A program made the position numbers and the translations under genes. From contig NZ_FCNU01000011.1 in assembly GCF_001545115.1 (NCBI RefSeq), forward strand, positions 310,001-374,000: a stretch of 64,000 nucleotides of DNA, read 5' to 3'. The stretch comes from Candidatus Protochlamydia phocaeensis (lineage in GTDB: Bacteria > Chlamydiota > Chlamydiia > Chlamydiales > Parachlamydiaceae). This document shows positions 1 to 8,577 of this stretch, in pieces (the stretch's first letter is position 1; every line of letters starts with the position of its first letter). The notes under the pieces are model-generated. The model searched no databases and had not been told where the DNA came from. It saw only the letters and a list, made by a program, of their open reading frames with translations.

Positions 1-84
1 TCTCTTACTAAATGATAAACACATAAAAATTAAAATAAATTCTTATCTCGAAATTAAATCAAGCTTCATTTTATTCTAACCGTT

Positions 85-684
85 ATGCGTTCCCATTATT
101 CTTTATTTCAATCTCATTTAGATCTTGCCCATCACTATTGGGATCAGTTGCTTAGGCCAGGAGACTCTGCGATTGATGCTACCTGTGGAAAAGGACGTGA
201 CACTTTAAAGTTATGCCAGCTAGCCTTATCTTCCGATGGGGGAAATGTTTTCGCTATTGATTGCCAATCGGCAGCTATCGAGCAAGCAAAGGAGTACCTG
301 AGCCACACATTGAGTCCGGAGCAGTTAAAGCGGCTGCGCTTAGAAGTAGGCTGCCATTCTCATTTTCCTTTTAATCTTTCAGCTGAAAGCGTCAAGCTGA
401 TCGTTTATAATCTCGGTTATCTGCCAGGCAGCAATAAAGAATTGACAACACAGACCTCGACTACCTTGCAAAGCCTTACGCATGCCCAGCATTTATTGAG
501 GCCGGGCGGAGCGATTAGCATCACCTGTTATCCAGGCCATCGGGAAGGCGCAATAGAAGAAGAGGCTATTTTGACTTACGCCTCCAGCCTATCTCCAATG
601 GAATGGAGCATCTGTCATCACCGTTGGCTCAACCGACGCCTTTCACCAAGCTTGCTATTGTTGCAAAAAGCGCTAGCGGCTTGA
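85..684 (+). CDS. mnmM: SAM-dependent tRNA methyltransferase, MnmM (YtqB) family
   Basis: 199 aa, the full length of the family once called 'putative rRNA methylase' (YtqB, PF06962). B. subtilis YtqB was later shown to be MnmM, which methylates nm5s2U to mnm5s2U at the wobble base of some tRNAs. The SAM-binding motif I is DATCGKGRDT at residues 31-40. An acidic residue ends the second strand (FAID, about 55-58), and the family motif YNLGYLPGSNK follows at about 108-118. The C-terminal ITCYPGH segment is also typical. No clear Shine-Dalgarno precedes the ATG, but the N-terminus matches the family. It stands alone, facing the exonuclease gene. Family assignment is firm; the exact tRNA substrate in this organism is inferred. 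Confidence 0.8.
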   Translation: MRSHYSLFQSHLDLAHHYWDQLLRPGDSAIDATCGKGRDTLKLCQLALSSDGGNVFAIDCQSAAIEQAKEYLSHTLSPEQLKRLRLEVGCHSHFPFNLSAESVKLIVYNLGYLPGSNKELTTQTSTTLQSLTHAQHLLRPGGAISITCYPGHREGAIEEEAILTYASSLSPMEWSICHHRWLNRRLSPSLLLLQKALAA

Positions 685-697
685 TCAAAAAATAGTT

Positions 698-740
698 AAA
701 GGGTGGTTTAAAACCGCTAAGGCTTTTACTCGGATTATTT
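698..740. repeat. Weak copy of dispersed palindromic repeat
   Basis: The stretch GGGTGGTTTAAAACCGCTAA resembles the outer arm of the repeat best seen at 10091-10256. It sits between the convergent mnmM and exonuclease genes and overlaps the exonuclease stop. Assignment is tentative because only one arm is recognisable. Confidence 0.35.
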
Positions 741-1334
741 ATTTGCTGTGGCCAATCCAAATCCCACCACTGTCCGATAGCATAGAATCAAGTGATTCAC
801 ACCATTAAGAGCACTATGAGGGCTTGTTTCAATAGGTAGCTGATAATGCTGAGCAATTGCATTTTTGGATAAATTAATTTCGGAAGGAAAAGATTCATGA
901 ATTTGCGAGAACTGCTTGACTTGCAACGCCCAATACATCGAGGCAAAATCGAGCCAATGGTAGGGCCAATGATGCTGCTCTTGCGTATAGACGTCCACAA
1001 TTTGAGAAAAAAAGCCTCTATCGAAAGCCGGATTTTGACAAATGTAAACTGCCTTTCCCCTTTCAATCTTTAGGTCCGTAAAAATTTGGACGATTTCCTT
1101 GCCCACGGCCTTTTCTTCTTGTCCAAGAAGCACTTTTTCCCAGGTAAAACCATTGATTTGAATGCTGACGGGATCTCTCCTTTCCCATACTTCTAAAGGC
1201 TGCTTGACGATGCTTTGATAGGTGAGTTTTTCTTCTCCAGAATGAACATCCACAACCTTAAAAGCAATTTCCAATACCCGGTGATGAAAGGAATCCAAGC
1301 CTGTCGCTTCAATATCTAAAAAAATAGCTAGCAT
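735..1334 (-). CDS. DEDDh-family 3'-5' exonuclease (DnaQ/RNase T-like), catalytic residue missing
   Basis: A 199-aa reading from the ATG at 1334 starts directly before the first exonuclease motif. A longer form from 1421 adds 29 residues with no family resemblance. Exo I is FLDIEATG (Asp7, Glu9) and Exo II is QNPAFDRGFF (Asp105). The last motif should be His-x4-Asp; here it reads HSALNG, so His173 is present but the Asp position is Gly178 (codon GGT). DEDDh enzymes need all four carboxylates for two-metal catalysis, so activity may be impaired or the protein may have another role. Relatives include the DNA polymerase III epsilon subunit, RNase T and oligoribonuclease; the sequence does not decide among them. 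Confidence 0.7.
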   Translation of the reverse strand: MLAIFLDIEATGLDSFHHRVLEIAFKVVDVHSGEEKLTYQSIVKQPLEVWERRDPVSIQINGFTWEKVLLGQEEKAVGKEIVQIFTDLKIERGKAVYICQNPAFDRGFFSQIVDVYTQEQHHWPYHWLDFASMYWALQVKQFSQIHESFPSEINLSKNAIAQHYQLPIETSPHSALNGVNHLILCYRTVVGFGLATANK

Positions 1335-2107
1335 ATTTTTGGTTGGCTCAATTGATAAAAGGGGTGAGGTATAACAAAAATAGATTGGGGATTCAACAAG
1401 TTTTTTTGGTTGAGAAGGCAAACGAAAAGTCCTCTCGCCGGATTTTCAAGATCAATCCTTTTCGCTCTTTGGCTGCCTAAATTTTAAAAAGCCTCTTCGC
1501 CCATGATCTGAAAAACAGGATGATTTGCATGCTGAATTTAGTCATACGCATGTAAAGTTTCCGTTATATTAAACATTCTGCACGTCTAACAAATTGAACG
1601 GCAAACCGTACTTATTTGGGAGCGCGGACACCCCCCTTAAGCAGAAGTAAATATTTATCTAAAAACACTCCTAGAGCACTATTTAACCATTCAAAAACCA
1701 TCCATCAAAAATTTTATCACCGCCGCTTTATTCAAAAAACTCATTATAAACCGAATAGGCCAACAAATAATTTTATTTTCAAATTTCTGTTGCATCCAAC
1801 TTAAAGATGTTGTTAAGATTAATAGCATAATCAGTACTTCAGACTATTGAATTTGGCTTTAGACTCAGCCCTGAAGGTATTGACCACTTGAGTTTTATCT
1901 AGTGTGATACGCGTCCTTAAGATTATTTTTTGGACTCCAATAGAGTCATATTTGGAATCATTTAGGACTATCAACCTCTGAACCAGCTTCAAATAGCAGC
2001 GGTTAAAATGATGTTAAAGACAGGCATATTCGACTTAGCTCTGCCTCGCAAAAAAGCTTCTTTAGAAGCATCAATAGACTTATTTTAATCTTTAATTTTG
2101 AAGACTT
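1335..2107. other. Long intergenic stretch without a recognised gene
   Basis: About 770 bases between the exonuclease start and the 125-aa gene. It is AT-rich, and stops are frequent in all frames. The only open frame of note (1616-1804) starts with TTG and gives a low-complexity basic peptide, so I do not call it. A short perfect hairpin (GCTTCT/AGAAGC) lies near 2055-2070. No tRNA, tmRNA, SRP RNA or RNase P signature was seen, though a small RNA cannot be excluded. Confidence 0.5.
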
Positions 2108-2485
2108 ATGAAATTATTAACTCAACCTTTAAAGCATTTTTTTATTCGCCTGCGCTATCCGGTTTCCATGCCAGAAGATGTCGCAGCAGATTTAGGCCTG
2201 AATATTTCAAACGCCTTATCTTTTAAAGAATTTATTAAATGCCTGACCAACCCTTGTTTGAGACCGACAAAGTTGATGCGTTTTATGCCAAGAGAAGAAG
2301 CGGAGAGCATTTTTCAGGCAGCTTTACGCAAAGAGCGTTTTAAGCAAAACTCTCTTTTTTCTTACCATTTTAATGGCGGATGGATGGAGTTTATGCTTCA
2401 ATTTGATGAGCAATCCCGCCTAAGACGAATCTATATTCAGCATAAAGACTTAGAACAAAAGTACGAAATTTCCATCTCTAACTAG
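2108..2485 (+). CDS. Hypothetical protein, 125 aa
   Basis: A small soluble protein rich in Lys, Arg and Phe, with no signal peptide or membrane segment. The N-terminal half reads as helices (MPEDVAADLGLNISNALSFK). The C-terminal half looks like beta strands (NGGWMEFMLQFDEQSRLRRIYIQ). A purine-rich GAAGACTT precedes the ATG. It stands about 200 bases upstream of the nusB operon, with a dispersed repeat copy between, so it is probably transcribed separately. I do not recognise the family. The clean reading frame and normal codon use support a real gene. Confidence 0.6.
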   Translation: MKLLTQPLKHFFIRLRYPVSMPEDVAADLGLNISNALSFKEFIKCLTNPCLRPTKLMRFMPREEAESIFQAALRKERFKQNSLFSYHFNGGWMEFMLQFDEQSRLRRIYIQHKDLEQKYEISISN

Positions 2486-2540
2486 CAAAAGGCTTGTCGC
2501 TTATGTACCCGCTAGCTAGAGCTTATTCAATAATTTATTA

Positions 2541-2625
2541 GCAACCTGAGTTTGTTTTTCTCAAAGGGAAAGGAAACCAAATATAGGCTACTATGAGTTT
2601 TAAGAAACCCTTTTAGGAGAAAGAT
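2541..2625. repeat. Copy of dispersed palindromic (MITE-like) repeat
   Basis: Read on the minus strand, this segment shows the arm pattern: AAAAGGGTTT, then CCTATATTTGG, then TTTCCC. It matches the left arm of the complete copy at 10091. The end GCAACCTGAGTTT (2541-2553) recurs at 6358-6370. It lies wholly between genes. Confidence 0.5.
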
Positions 2626-2648
2626 CGCTAGTCTGAAACCCTCTTTTA

Positions 2649-2657
2649 TGCTATGAT
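2649..2657 (+). promoter_or_regulatory. Extended -10 promoter for the nusB operon
   Basis: TGCTATGAT fits the extended -10 form TGnTATAAT of the housekeeping sigma factor. It lies about 36 bases before the nusB ATG, leaving room for a start site near 2664. No good -35 hexamer is visible 17 bases upstream, as expected for an extended -10 promoter. The same TTTTATGCTATG core recurs before uvrA. Inferred from sequence alone. Confidence 0.5.
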
Positions 2658-2693
2658 AGCCGTCTAACATTAACTCTTTTATTTCTAAACATC

Positions 2694-3236
2694 ATGGCAT
2701 TATCACAACAAAAATTTCGCGAGATCGTTTTTCAACTTCTCTATAGCCAAGATATTGGCCATCCGCATGAGGATGTAATGATTGAATTAATCATGGCAGA
2801 GCTCTCCGTTTCAAAGAAAAACGTTCGTCTAGCTCAAGAAAAAGTCAATCAGATCATTGAAAAACTATCCGAAATAGATCGATTGATTTCTTCTGTTTCC
2901 ACTTCTTATGACTTTGACCGCATTCAAATTGTCACAAAAAACATTCTACGTTTAGGTGTATTTGAACTCTTTTTTGATTCTGGAATTCCACCCAAAGTCG
3001 CCATTGCAGAGGCCATCCGCTTATCACGCAAGTTTAGTACGCCAGAATCTGCCTCCTTTGTCAATGCTCTCTTAGACAATCTTTATCAAGCGAGCTTAGG
3101 CGCTCCTGTCGATGCCTGCCATTTGGAAAGGCAAAGCCAAACCCTTGTTCAAAGCGAACAAGCCATTGCTGATTTGTCCAAAGAAAATCTTTACCAATTA
3201 AAGCCGGATGAAGACATCCCCTCTGATAACCCTTGA
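2694..3236 (+). CDS. nusB: Transcription antitermination factor NusB
   Basis: 180 aa. The N-terminus (ALSQQKFREIVFQLLYSQD) and the core around VSTSYDFDRIQIVTKNILRLGVFEL, followed by PPKVAIAEAIRLSRKF, are standard NusB helices. NusB with NusE (ribosomal protein S10) binds boxA RNA in rRNA leaders and supports antitermination. It is about 40 residues longer than the usual 135-145 aa, with a charged C-terminal tail of unknown role. It is the first gene of a compact operon: murB begins inside it with a 29-base overlap. A good extended -10 sequence lies just upstream. No strong Shine-Dalgarno is seen. Confidence 0.92.
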   Translation: MALSQQKFREIVFQLLYSQDIGHPHEDVMIELIMAELSVSKKNVRLAQEKVNQIIEKLSEIDRLISSVSTSYDFDRIQIVTKNILRLGVFELFFDSGIPPKVAIAEAIRLSRKFSTPESASFVNALLDNLYQASLGAPVDACHLERQSQTLVQSEQAIADLSKENLYQLKPDEDIPSDNP

Positions 3237-4113
3237 TCAATTAGAGCAAGGCCGTCTTTTAAAGGATCTGACAACTTTTGGTATAGGCGGGCCTGCCAAA
3301 TATTTTATTGAAGTGGACGGCATTCCTGCAATGCAAGATCTCCTCGCTTATTGCCATGCCCATCAGATACGTTATTTTATTTTAGGTAAAGGATCGAATA
3401 CCTTATTCGATGACCGGGGCTTTAATGGCATGGTGATTGCCAATCGCATTAATTTTTTAGAAAAGCCTGAGGAAGACTGCTGGCATGTAGGGGCAGGGTA
3501 TAGCTTTTCTTTATTAGGCTCTCAGACAGCCCGCCAGGGTTGGTCCGGATTAGAATTCGCTTCAGGAATTCCGGGAAGCGTGGGCGGGGCTGTTTATATG
3601 AATGCAGGGGCGAATGGACGGGAAACTAGCGAAACATTGGTCAGTGTGGATTATGTGACTCCCGAAGGCCGGTTGATTTGCTTGGAAAAATCGGATTTGA
3701 CCTTTCGCTACCGCTTTTCTTCCTTCCAACAAAGGACGGGAGCCATTGTCGGCGCAACATTCCGTTTAACAGCTTCCGATTCCGCCCGTGAAAAGCAGTT
3801 AGAGATCATTCACTATCGCAAGAAGACCCAGCCCTATAAAGCCAAATCGGCAGGGTGTGTCTTCCGCAATCCCGATTGCGGGCATGCCGGCGCTTTAATC
3901 GAAAAAAGCGGGCTCAAAGGCAAAAGCGAAGGAGGAGCACAAGTCTCTTCCATCCATGCCAATTTTGTCATTAATACAGGAAACGCTTCTTCGCAAGATG
4001 TCTTATCCCTCGTCGACTCCATCCAACAGGAAGTCAAAAAACAAATGGGCATTTCCTTAGAAAGTGAAATCCGCTACATCCCTTATGACCAGGGAGATTT
4101 CCATCCTTTATGA
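3208..4113 (+). CDS. murB: UDP-N-acetylenolpyruvoylglucosamine reductase MurB
   Basis: 301 aa. FAD enzyme that reduces UDP-GlcNAc-enolpyruvate to UDP-MurNAc in the cytoplasm, the second committed step of peptidoglycan precursor synthesis. The FAD-binding motif is LGKGSNTLFDD (59-69), followed by GIPGSVGGAVYMNAG (120-134). The proton-donor motif reads SAGCVFRNP (214-222), with Cys217 in place of the usual Ser. A Cys there is found in some other MurBs and is expected to work. The terminal Glu motif (ESEIRYI) is present. Its length and lack of an extra insertion place it in the short (type II) class. It starts 29 bases inside nusB and shares ATGA with the next gene. Confidence 0.93.
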   Translation: MKTSPLITLDQLEQGRLLKDLTTFGIGGPAKYFIEVDGIPAMQDLLAYCHAHQIRYFILGKGSNTLFDDRGFNGMVIANRINFLEKPEEDCWHVGAGYSFSLLGSQTARQGWSGLEFASGIPGSVGGAVYMNAGANGRETSETLVSVDYVTPEGRLICLEKSDLTFRYRFSSFQQRTGAIVGATFRLTASDSAREKQLEIIHYRKKTQPYKAKSAGCVFRNPDCGHAGALIEKSGLKGKSEGGAQVSSIHANFVINTGNASSQDVLSLVDSIQQEVKKQMGISLESEIRYIPYDQGDFHPL

Positions 4114-4958
4114 ATGATTTTCGCGCCGATCTGCATTGCCATAGCACTTGCTCTGACGGAACATATACTCCGCAAAAGCTAATTGAATTAGCCATTGAAA
4201 AACAGCTGCAGGGCCTTTCCATCACGGACCACGACACCATCGCAGCTTATAAAGAGGCAATGCCTTTGGCGCAGGAGCGTCATTTCCCCCTTATCTCCGG
4301 CGTTGAATTCTCCGCCGTTCACCGGCAGACCAGCATCCATATTTTAGCCTATAGCTTTCCTTTGCATTCCGGCCAGATTGACGAATTCTGCGCCAGACAT
4401 GCTCAAAGGCGCTCTAAACGCAATCAAGCCATTATCAACCGCCTCTCTTTGCGAGGGATGCCTTTAAGCGAAGAAGACTTGCAAGCGCTGCCGTATCCGG
4501 CTTCGAGCATAGGACGCCCCCATATTGCCTTAGCCATGTTAAAAAAAGGCTACGTTTCTTCCATCCAGCAAGCTTTTCAAGACCATATTGGAGAAGGAAA
4601 GCCTTGTTATGAGGGCGGAGAATCTTTCAGCATAGAGGAAACACTGGCAGTCATCCACCAGGCCAAAGGCTTGGCCGTCATCGCCCATCCTCATTTGATC
4701 GGCAATGTGAAAGTCTTGCGTGACCTTCTTGATATGAATTTTGATGGAATTGAAGGATATTACGGGCGCTTCCCCTTATCCGAACATAAGCGTTGGATCA
4801 AAATCGGGGCTAGAAAAGGATGGTTGATTACCGGAGGATCCGATTTCCATGGAGAGATCAAGCCCGCTCTTCCCTTAGGAAGCTCATGGGTGAATGAAGA
4901 GACGTTTTCTATCCTACACAATCACTTTAAAAATAATCAGATCCACTCATCCCTATGA
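4110..4958 (+). CDS. PHP-domain phosphoesterase (YciV/RNase AM-like)
   Basis: 282 aa, a single PHP domain. Metal-binding motifs appear in order: DLHCHSTCSDG (7-17), SITDHDT (about 38-44), ISGVEFS (about 62-68), IAHPHL (about 190) and GSDFHG near the C-terminus. This pattern fits the E. coli YciV/RNase AM group. That group releases mononucleotides from short RNA 5' ends and acts on nucleoside 3',5'-bisphosphates. The start codon overlaps the murB stop (ATGA) and its own stop overlaps the folC start in the same way, so the three genes are translationally coupled. The substrate is inferred from family. Confidence 0.85.
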   Translation: MNDFRADLHCHSTCSDGTYTPQKLIELAIEKQLQGLSITDHDTIAAYKEAMPLAQERHFPLISGVEFSAVHRQTSIHILAYSFPLHSGQIDEFCARHAQRRSKRNQAIINRLSLRGMPLSEEDLQALPYPASSIGRPHIALAMLKKGYVSSIQQAFQDHIGEGKPCYEGGESFSIEETLAVIHQAKGLAVIAHPHLIGNVKVLRDLLDMNFDGIEGYYGRFPLSEHKRWIKIGARKGWLITGGSDFHGEIKPALPLGSSWVNEETFSILHNHFKNNQIHSSL

Positions 4959-6199
4959 CTTATTCGCAGCTCATTCAACGCCTTTTCCAAATCAACCTTT
5001 TTGGAGGCGCCAAACTGGAATTACAAAATTGTTTCAAGCTTCAAAAGCTGTTAAATTATCCCGACCGCTCTTTTCATACGATCCATGTCGCGGGAACGAA
5101 TGGGAAAGGGTCTGTCGTCACAAAAATCGCCGCCGGGCTTGAGCATGCAGGCTATCGGGTAGGCTTGTATACGTCTCCCCACCTCTCCTGCTTCCGAGAA
5201 AGGATCCGCATCAATAAACAGATGATTCCCGAAGAAGCTATTGAAGAGTTGCTCCCGTATTTATTCAATCTAGCGGAAGCCGAGCAGATTCCTGCCACTT
5301 TTTTTGAACTGACAACTTTTTTGGCTTTGCTGTACTTTGCCCGCGAAAAAGTTGATTTTGCGGTTTTAGAAACCGGGCTGGGCGGACGTTTAGATGCAAC
5401 CAACATTGTCTCCCCGCTTCTTTCAGTCATCACCTCTATCAGCTTAGACCATACCGACATTCTAGGCCCAAGCATCGAATCGATCGCAAAAGAAAAGGCA
5501 GGGATCATTAAACCATCCACTCCCGTTGTGATAGGCCCTAGAGTCCCCCACTCCCAAATCCAACTCATTGCCGAGCAATTGCAAAGCCCATGCATTGCTG
5601 TAAAAGAAGGAAGTTCTTTTTTTGAGGAAGAAAATCGACTGATCGCACGAGCATCCTTACAGCAGCTTTCTTCTCACTTTCCCCTCTCTTCCGAATCAAT
5701 TGCAAAAGGATTGGAAGCCAAGCAGCCTTGCCGTTTTGAACGCGTTCCCGGCCCTCATCCCATCATTTTAGATGTTGCCCACAATCCCGACGGACTCATC
5801 CATTTATTTGATGCGATGCATCAGCATTTTCCAAACCGCCCCATTCGTGTCTTATTCGGATTATCTAAAAATAAAGACTTAAGCCGCTGCCTCGACATTT
5901 TACACTCTCACGCTCACCATTTTCATCTTGTCGAAGCACCCAATGGAAGAGGCGTGTCTTGCAATCAACTGAAGGCCGAGTTGCAAGCATTAAAAGTCGA
6001 CAACAGTCGCCTTTCTATTCATCCCTCTATCGCGGAAGGAACTGTAAAAGCGAAAGAAGAAGCGGCTGCCCATGGACAGGCGTTGGTTGTATGCGGATCT
6101 TTTTTTATTATGAGCCATGTCCGTCAAGCACTTGGATTTGTAGAGCCTTGCGATTTTATTGATCTCAACGAACGCTGCCTTCCCTCGCGCTTGGCCTAA
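4955..6199 (+). CDS. folC: Folylpolyglutamate synthase / dihydrofolate synthase
   Basis: 414 aa, a Mur-ligase-like ATP-dependent enzyme that adds glutamate to dihydropteroate and/or tetrahydrofolate in the cytoplasm. The P-loop is HVAGTNGKGSV at 44-54. The family motifs LYTSPHL, ETGLGGRLDATN and SLDHTDILG follow, then DVAHNPDG in the C-terminal domain. The length is normal. It is the last gene of the nusB-murB-PHP-folC operon, joined by a 4-base ATGA overlap. folP lies separately at 10.5 kb. No terminator hairpin was recognised just downstream. Confidence 0.93.
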   Translation: MTYSQLIQRLFQINLFGGAKLELQNCFKLQKLLNYPDRSFHTIHVAGTNGKGSVVTKIAAGLEHAGYRVGLYTSPHLSCFRERIRINKQMIPEEAIEELLPYLFNLAEAEQIPATFFELTTFLALLYFAREKVDFAVLETGLGGRLDATNIVSPLLSVITSISLDHTDILGPSIESIAKEKAGIIKPSTPVVIGPRVPHSQIQLIAEQLQSPCIAVKEGSSFFEEENRLIARASLQQLSSHFPLSSESIAKGLEAKQPCRFERVPGPHPIILDVAHNPDGLIHLFDAMHQHFPNRPIRVLFGLSKNKDLSRCLDILHSHAHHFHLVEAPNGRGVSCNQLKAELQALKVDNSRLSIHPSIAEGTVKAKEEAAAHGQALVVCGSFFIMSHVRQALGFVEPCDFIDLNERCLPSRLA

Positions 6200-6429
6200 T
6201 TGAATAAAACAGCTAATAATCTCTAAAAAAAATTAAACAAAAAGTTGGATGGATAATCGAGAATGCCTAAAATGGGCAATTAGAGGCTATTTCAACTCGA
6301 ATCGATAATGACCCACAGAAAAAGAGACTAACGCCTTTTAAACCTAAACAGATTTTGCAACCTGAGTTTAATAACCTGAGTTTGACCACAACACAAGCAG
6401 CGCCGTTGTTTAAATTGGAGTAGTTCTTT

Positions 6430-6906
6430 ATGCATTCTTTCTTACAATTTCTTCAATCCGATCATATGATGGCATTTATCATCGCCGTTCTCATTTTCCT
6501 GGTAACCATCCTTTTGGTCGTCAAACGCTGGATCGGATTCTCAATTACTCTTTTGCTGCTCGTCTTTTCCCTCGCTGCAGGCCTTGCCATTAATAATCAA
6601 CAAGCCTTTCAGGGTTATATGGATGATTACCGCCAAACCCGCTTAAATGAACGCCAACAAGATGTTTTTAAAAAACAAGTCTTGCAAGCTGTCGAAGACC
6701 TGCGGATAGAGGTCAATTCAGAAAAAGAAAATCTGCGCCAGGCCATGAGCCAAGTTCAAGAAATCTTTGATAGAGTAGAAAGGCAAAAACAAAAGCTGCA
6801 AAACTTTATTGAAGAAACACGTGAACGCTTCAAAAGCGAAATGCCAGCCTCTAAATTAGAAGGATCATCCTCTTCTCAAAAAGAAGATTCTCCATCCGCT
6901 AACTGA
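6430..6906 (+). CDS. Small membrane protein with C-terminal coiled coil
   Basis: 158 aa. Two closely spaced hydrophobic segments (about 14-29 and 35-53) are separated by a short basic turn (VKRWIG). A long charged helical region follows (about 60-145), with a coiled-coil pattern and a Ser-rich end. GGAG lies 10 bases before the ATG. A hydrophobic hairpin plus coiled coil is the architecture of chlamydial inclusion-membrane (Inc) proteins, but it is also common in ordinary inner-membrane proteins. Family not recognised; Inc-like function is a guess. Confidence 0.6.
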   Translation: MHSFLQFLQSDHMMAFIIAVLIFLVTILLVVKRWIGFSITLLLLVFSLAAGLAINNQQAFQGYMDDYRQTRLNERQQDVFKKQVLQAVEDLRIEVNSEKENLRQAMSQVQEIFDRVERQKQKLQNFIEETRERFKSEMPASKLEGSSSSQKEDSPSAN

Positions 6907-7084
6907 TTGATGCCCTTTTCTCACTATAATTTAAAATTCACAGCTACATACTAAACTTTAATTCTGAAATTTAAGTTCATTATTTTAGCTTATTTTTATT
7001 GCAAACTATTCCACTATTAATTAAATTTTTGTAAACCCTATTTATTATAAACACATCATTTAATTTTTTATAAAAAAGGTTGAT

Positions 7085-7471
7085 ATGTCATCTAACACAA
7101 CTATTTCCCCTCTTATTTCTATTCCTGGAACCGCTTTACTTGGGGCGGCGGGAGGCTATATCTATGGTAAGTTATTCAATGCCGATTCAATCTTGGCCGC
7201 CAAAGTTTTTGCCGTTAATAACGCGGCAAGTACCATTTTTCACTTACTTGCGTTTAAACTTTTTGGGGGCTCTCCTATAAGAAATCTTAGCGTTAAAGCC
7301 ATAACAGGAGTGATAACCGGTACGATCAGCATCTTTGCTTTGCGCCATTTCAATCTGATTGCCACAACGGGAACGGTCTTTCTCGGAACCCTGAATGCTC
7401 TTACCGTGATTTACTATTTGGGGCAGAGAGAACAATTGCGTAGATGCCAAGCTGCCGGCCTGAATGCCTAG
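7085..7471 (+). CDS. Small multi-pass membrane protein, unknown
   Basis: 128 aa, mostly hydrophobic and rich in Gly and Ala. Likely membrane segments lie at about 12-28, 40-60, 68-85 and 90-110, with a basic C-terminal tail. AAAAAGG stands 5-6 bases before the ATG, and a strong terminator hairpin follows at 7493. It is convergent with cydB. It resembles other small membrane proteins in this window (42701, 44909) in composition only. No known family recognised. Confidence 0.6.
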   Translation: MSSNTTISPLISIPGTALLGAAGGYIYGKLFNADSILAAKVFAVNNAASTIFHLLAFKLFGGSPIRNLSVKAITGVITGTISIFALRHFNLIATTGTVFLGTLNALTVIYYLGQREQLRRCQAAGLNA

Positions 7472-7492
7472 GATAATTTGCTTCCATTTCTT

Positions 7493-7524
7493 GGAAAGCG
7501 AACCATCGTTCGCTTTCCTTTTCT
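7493..7524. terminator. Intrinsic terminator between the small membrane gene and cydB
   Basis: Perfect 11-bp stem (GGAAAGCGAAC / GTTCGCTTTCC) with a 4-base loop, followed by TTTTCT. It stops plus-strand transcription and may also serve the convergent cydB. Confidence 0.8.
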
Positions 7525-7536
7525 ACAATCTAAATT

Positions 7537-8577
7537 TTAATAGCTATGCGGGTCGATCTTGACCTTTCCCCGGAAAATATAATAAATAGCAATCGTATAG
7601 GACAGCACAAGCGGCACACCAATCAACGCGATCAAAAACAAGTTCTCCAATGTCCTAAGCGAAGAAGCCGAATTATAAATGGTCAGGCTTAGCTCATCAG
7701 GACGGTCAAACGAGCGAATGACGTTGGGGTAAGTCCCGATCGCATAGAGGGCAAGTAGGCACACCATGTTGACGCAAGAGGACAGAAAAGCACGCGCATC
7801 CCTGCCTAAATAGATTTCCCGAGGAATATTGGCCACAGCCAATAAATTGATGACTGCAATAACGAAAAAGACAGGGCGATCGTGAAAAGCCTGCACCATA
7901 TGCGGCATATAGATCAGCGTAGCCATGGTTGTCACGGCATAGCAAATGATGAAAAAGATAATGCAAGGATTGGTGCGGCTCCGCATCTTATCGTGAAACT
8001 CCCCTTCCGTCTTCATCAAGACGTAGATAGATCCATGCATAAGGAATAAGGAAACAGCCAATAGCCCCACCAAGAGAGCATAAGGGTGGAAAAGATCGGA
8101 AAGCGTCCCGATAAATTCCTTATGTTCATCTATTTTCATTCCCCTTATCAAGTTGCCGATAGCCACGCCTAGAACGAGAGTAATCACAAAGCTGGCAAAT
8201 GAAAACGCAATATCCCATCCCCAGCGCCACCAGGCCATTTTCTCTTTGCTGCGAAATTCAATGGCAACGGCGCGGAAAACCAAACCGCTTAGTAAAACCA
8301 TGACAGGCAAATAGAAAGCCGATAGCATCGTCGCATAAATATCCGGAAAACCCGCAAACAACGCTCCTCCGGCAGTGACAAACCAGACCTCATTGCCGTC
8401 CCAAACAGGCCCGATTGAATTCAACATGATGCGCCGCTCATCATCTCTTTTGGCAAAGAGATGGAGCATACCGACGCCCAGGTCAAAGCCGTCTAAAATG
8501 GCATAGCCGGCCAGCAGGACGACAAAAACGGTAAACCACCCGAATTCCAAATTGGCGATCAAATTAGAGATTGACAT
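7537..8577 (-). CDS. cydB: Cytochrome bd ubiquinol oxidase subunit II
   Basis: 346 aa. Integral membrane subunit of the bd-type terminal oxidase, which oxidises quinol and reduces O2 to water without pumping protons. GYAILDGFDLGVGMLHLF and WDGNEVWFVTAGGALFAGFP are hallmark CydB segments, and about eight hydrophobic helices follow. I choose the ATG at 8577 because AAGGAGGG lies 7 bases upstream. A longer reading to 8613 would skip this site. The start overlaps the end of cydA by 14 bases, so the pair is co-translated. Confidence 0.93.
   Translation of the reverse strand: MSISNLIANLEFGWFTVFVVLLAGYAILDGFDLGVGMLHLFAKRDDERRIMLNSIGPVWDGNEVWFVTAGGALFAGFPDIYATMLSAFYLPVMVLLSGLVFRAVAIEFRSKEKMAWWRWGWDIAFSFASFVITLVLGVAIGNLIRGMKIDEHKEFIGTLSDLFHPYALLVGLLAVSLFLMHGSIYVLMKTEGEFHDKMRSRTNPCIIFFIICYAVTTMATLIYMPHMVQAFHDRPVFFVIAVINLLAVANIPREIYLGRDARAFLSSCVNMVCLLALYAIGTYPNVIRSFDRPDELSLTIYNSASSLRTLENLFLIALIGVPLVLSYTIAIYYIFRGKVKIDPHSY

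Noticed and set aside
1541-1640. GC-richer island GGGAGCGCGGACACCCCCC considered as a structured RNA
   Set aside because: No signature of tmRNA, 6S, SRP RNA or RNase P and no extended pairing was found by eye.
1616-1804. 62-codon plus-strand frame in the long intergenic region
   Set aside because: TTG start, no ribosome site, Lys/His/Asn-rich composition typical of translated AT-rich noncoding DNA.
6378-6412. TTGACC upstream of the 158-aa membrane gene considered as a -35 box
   Set aside because: No acceptable -10 hexamer at 16-18 bases spacing.
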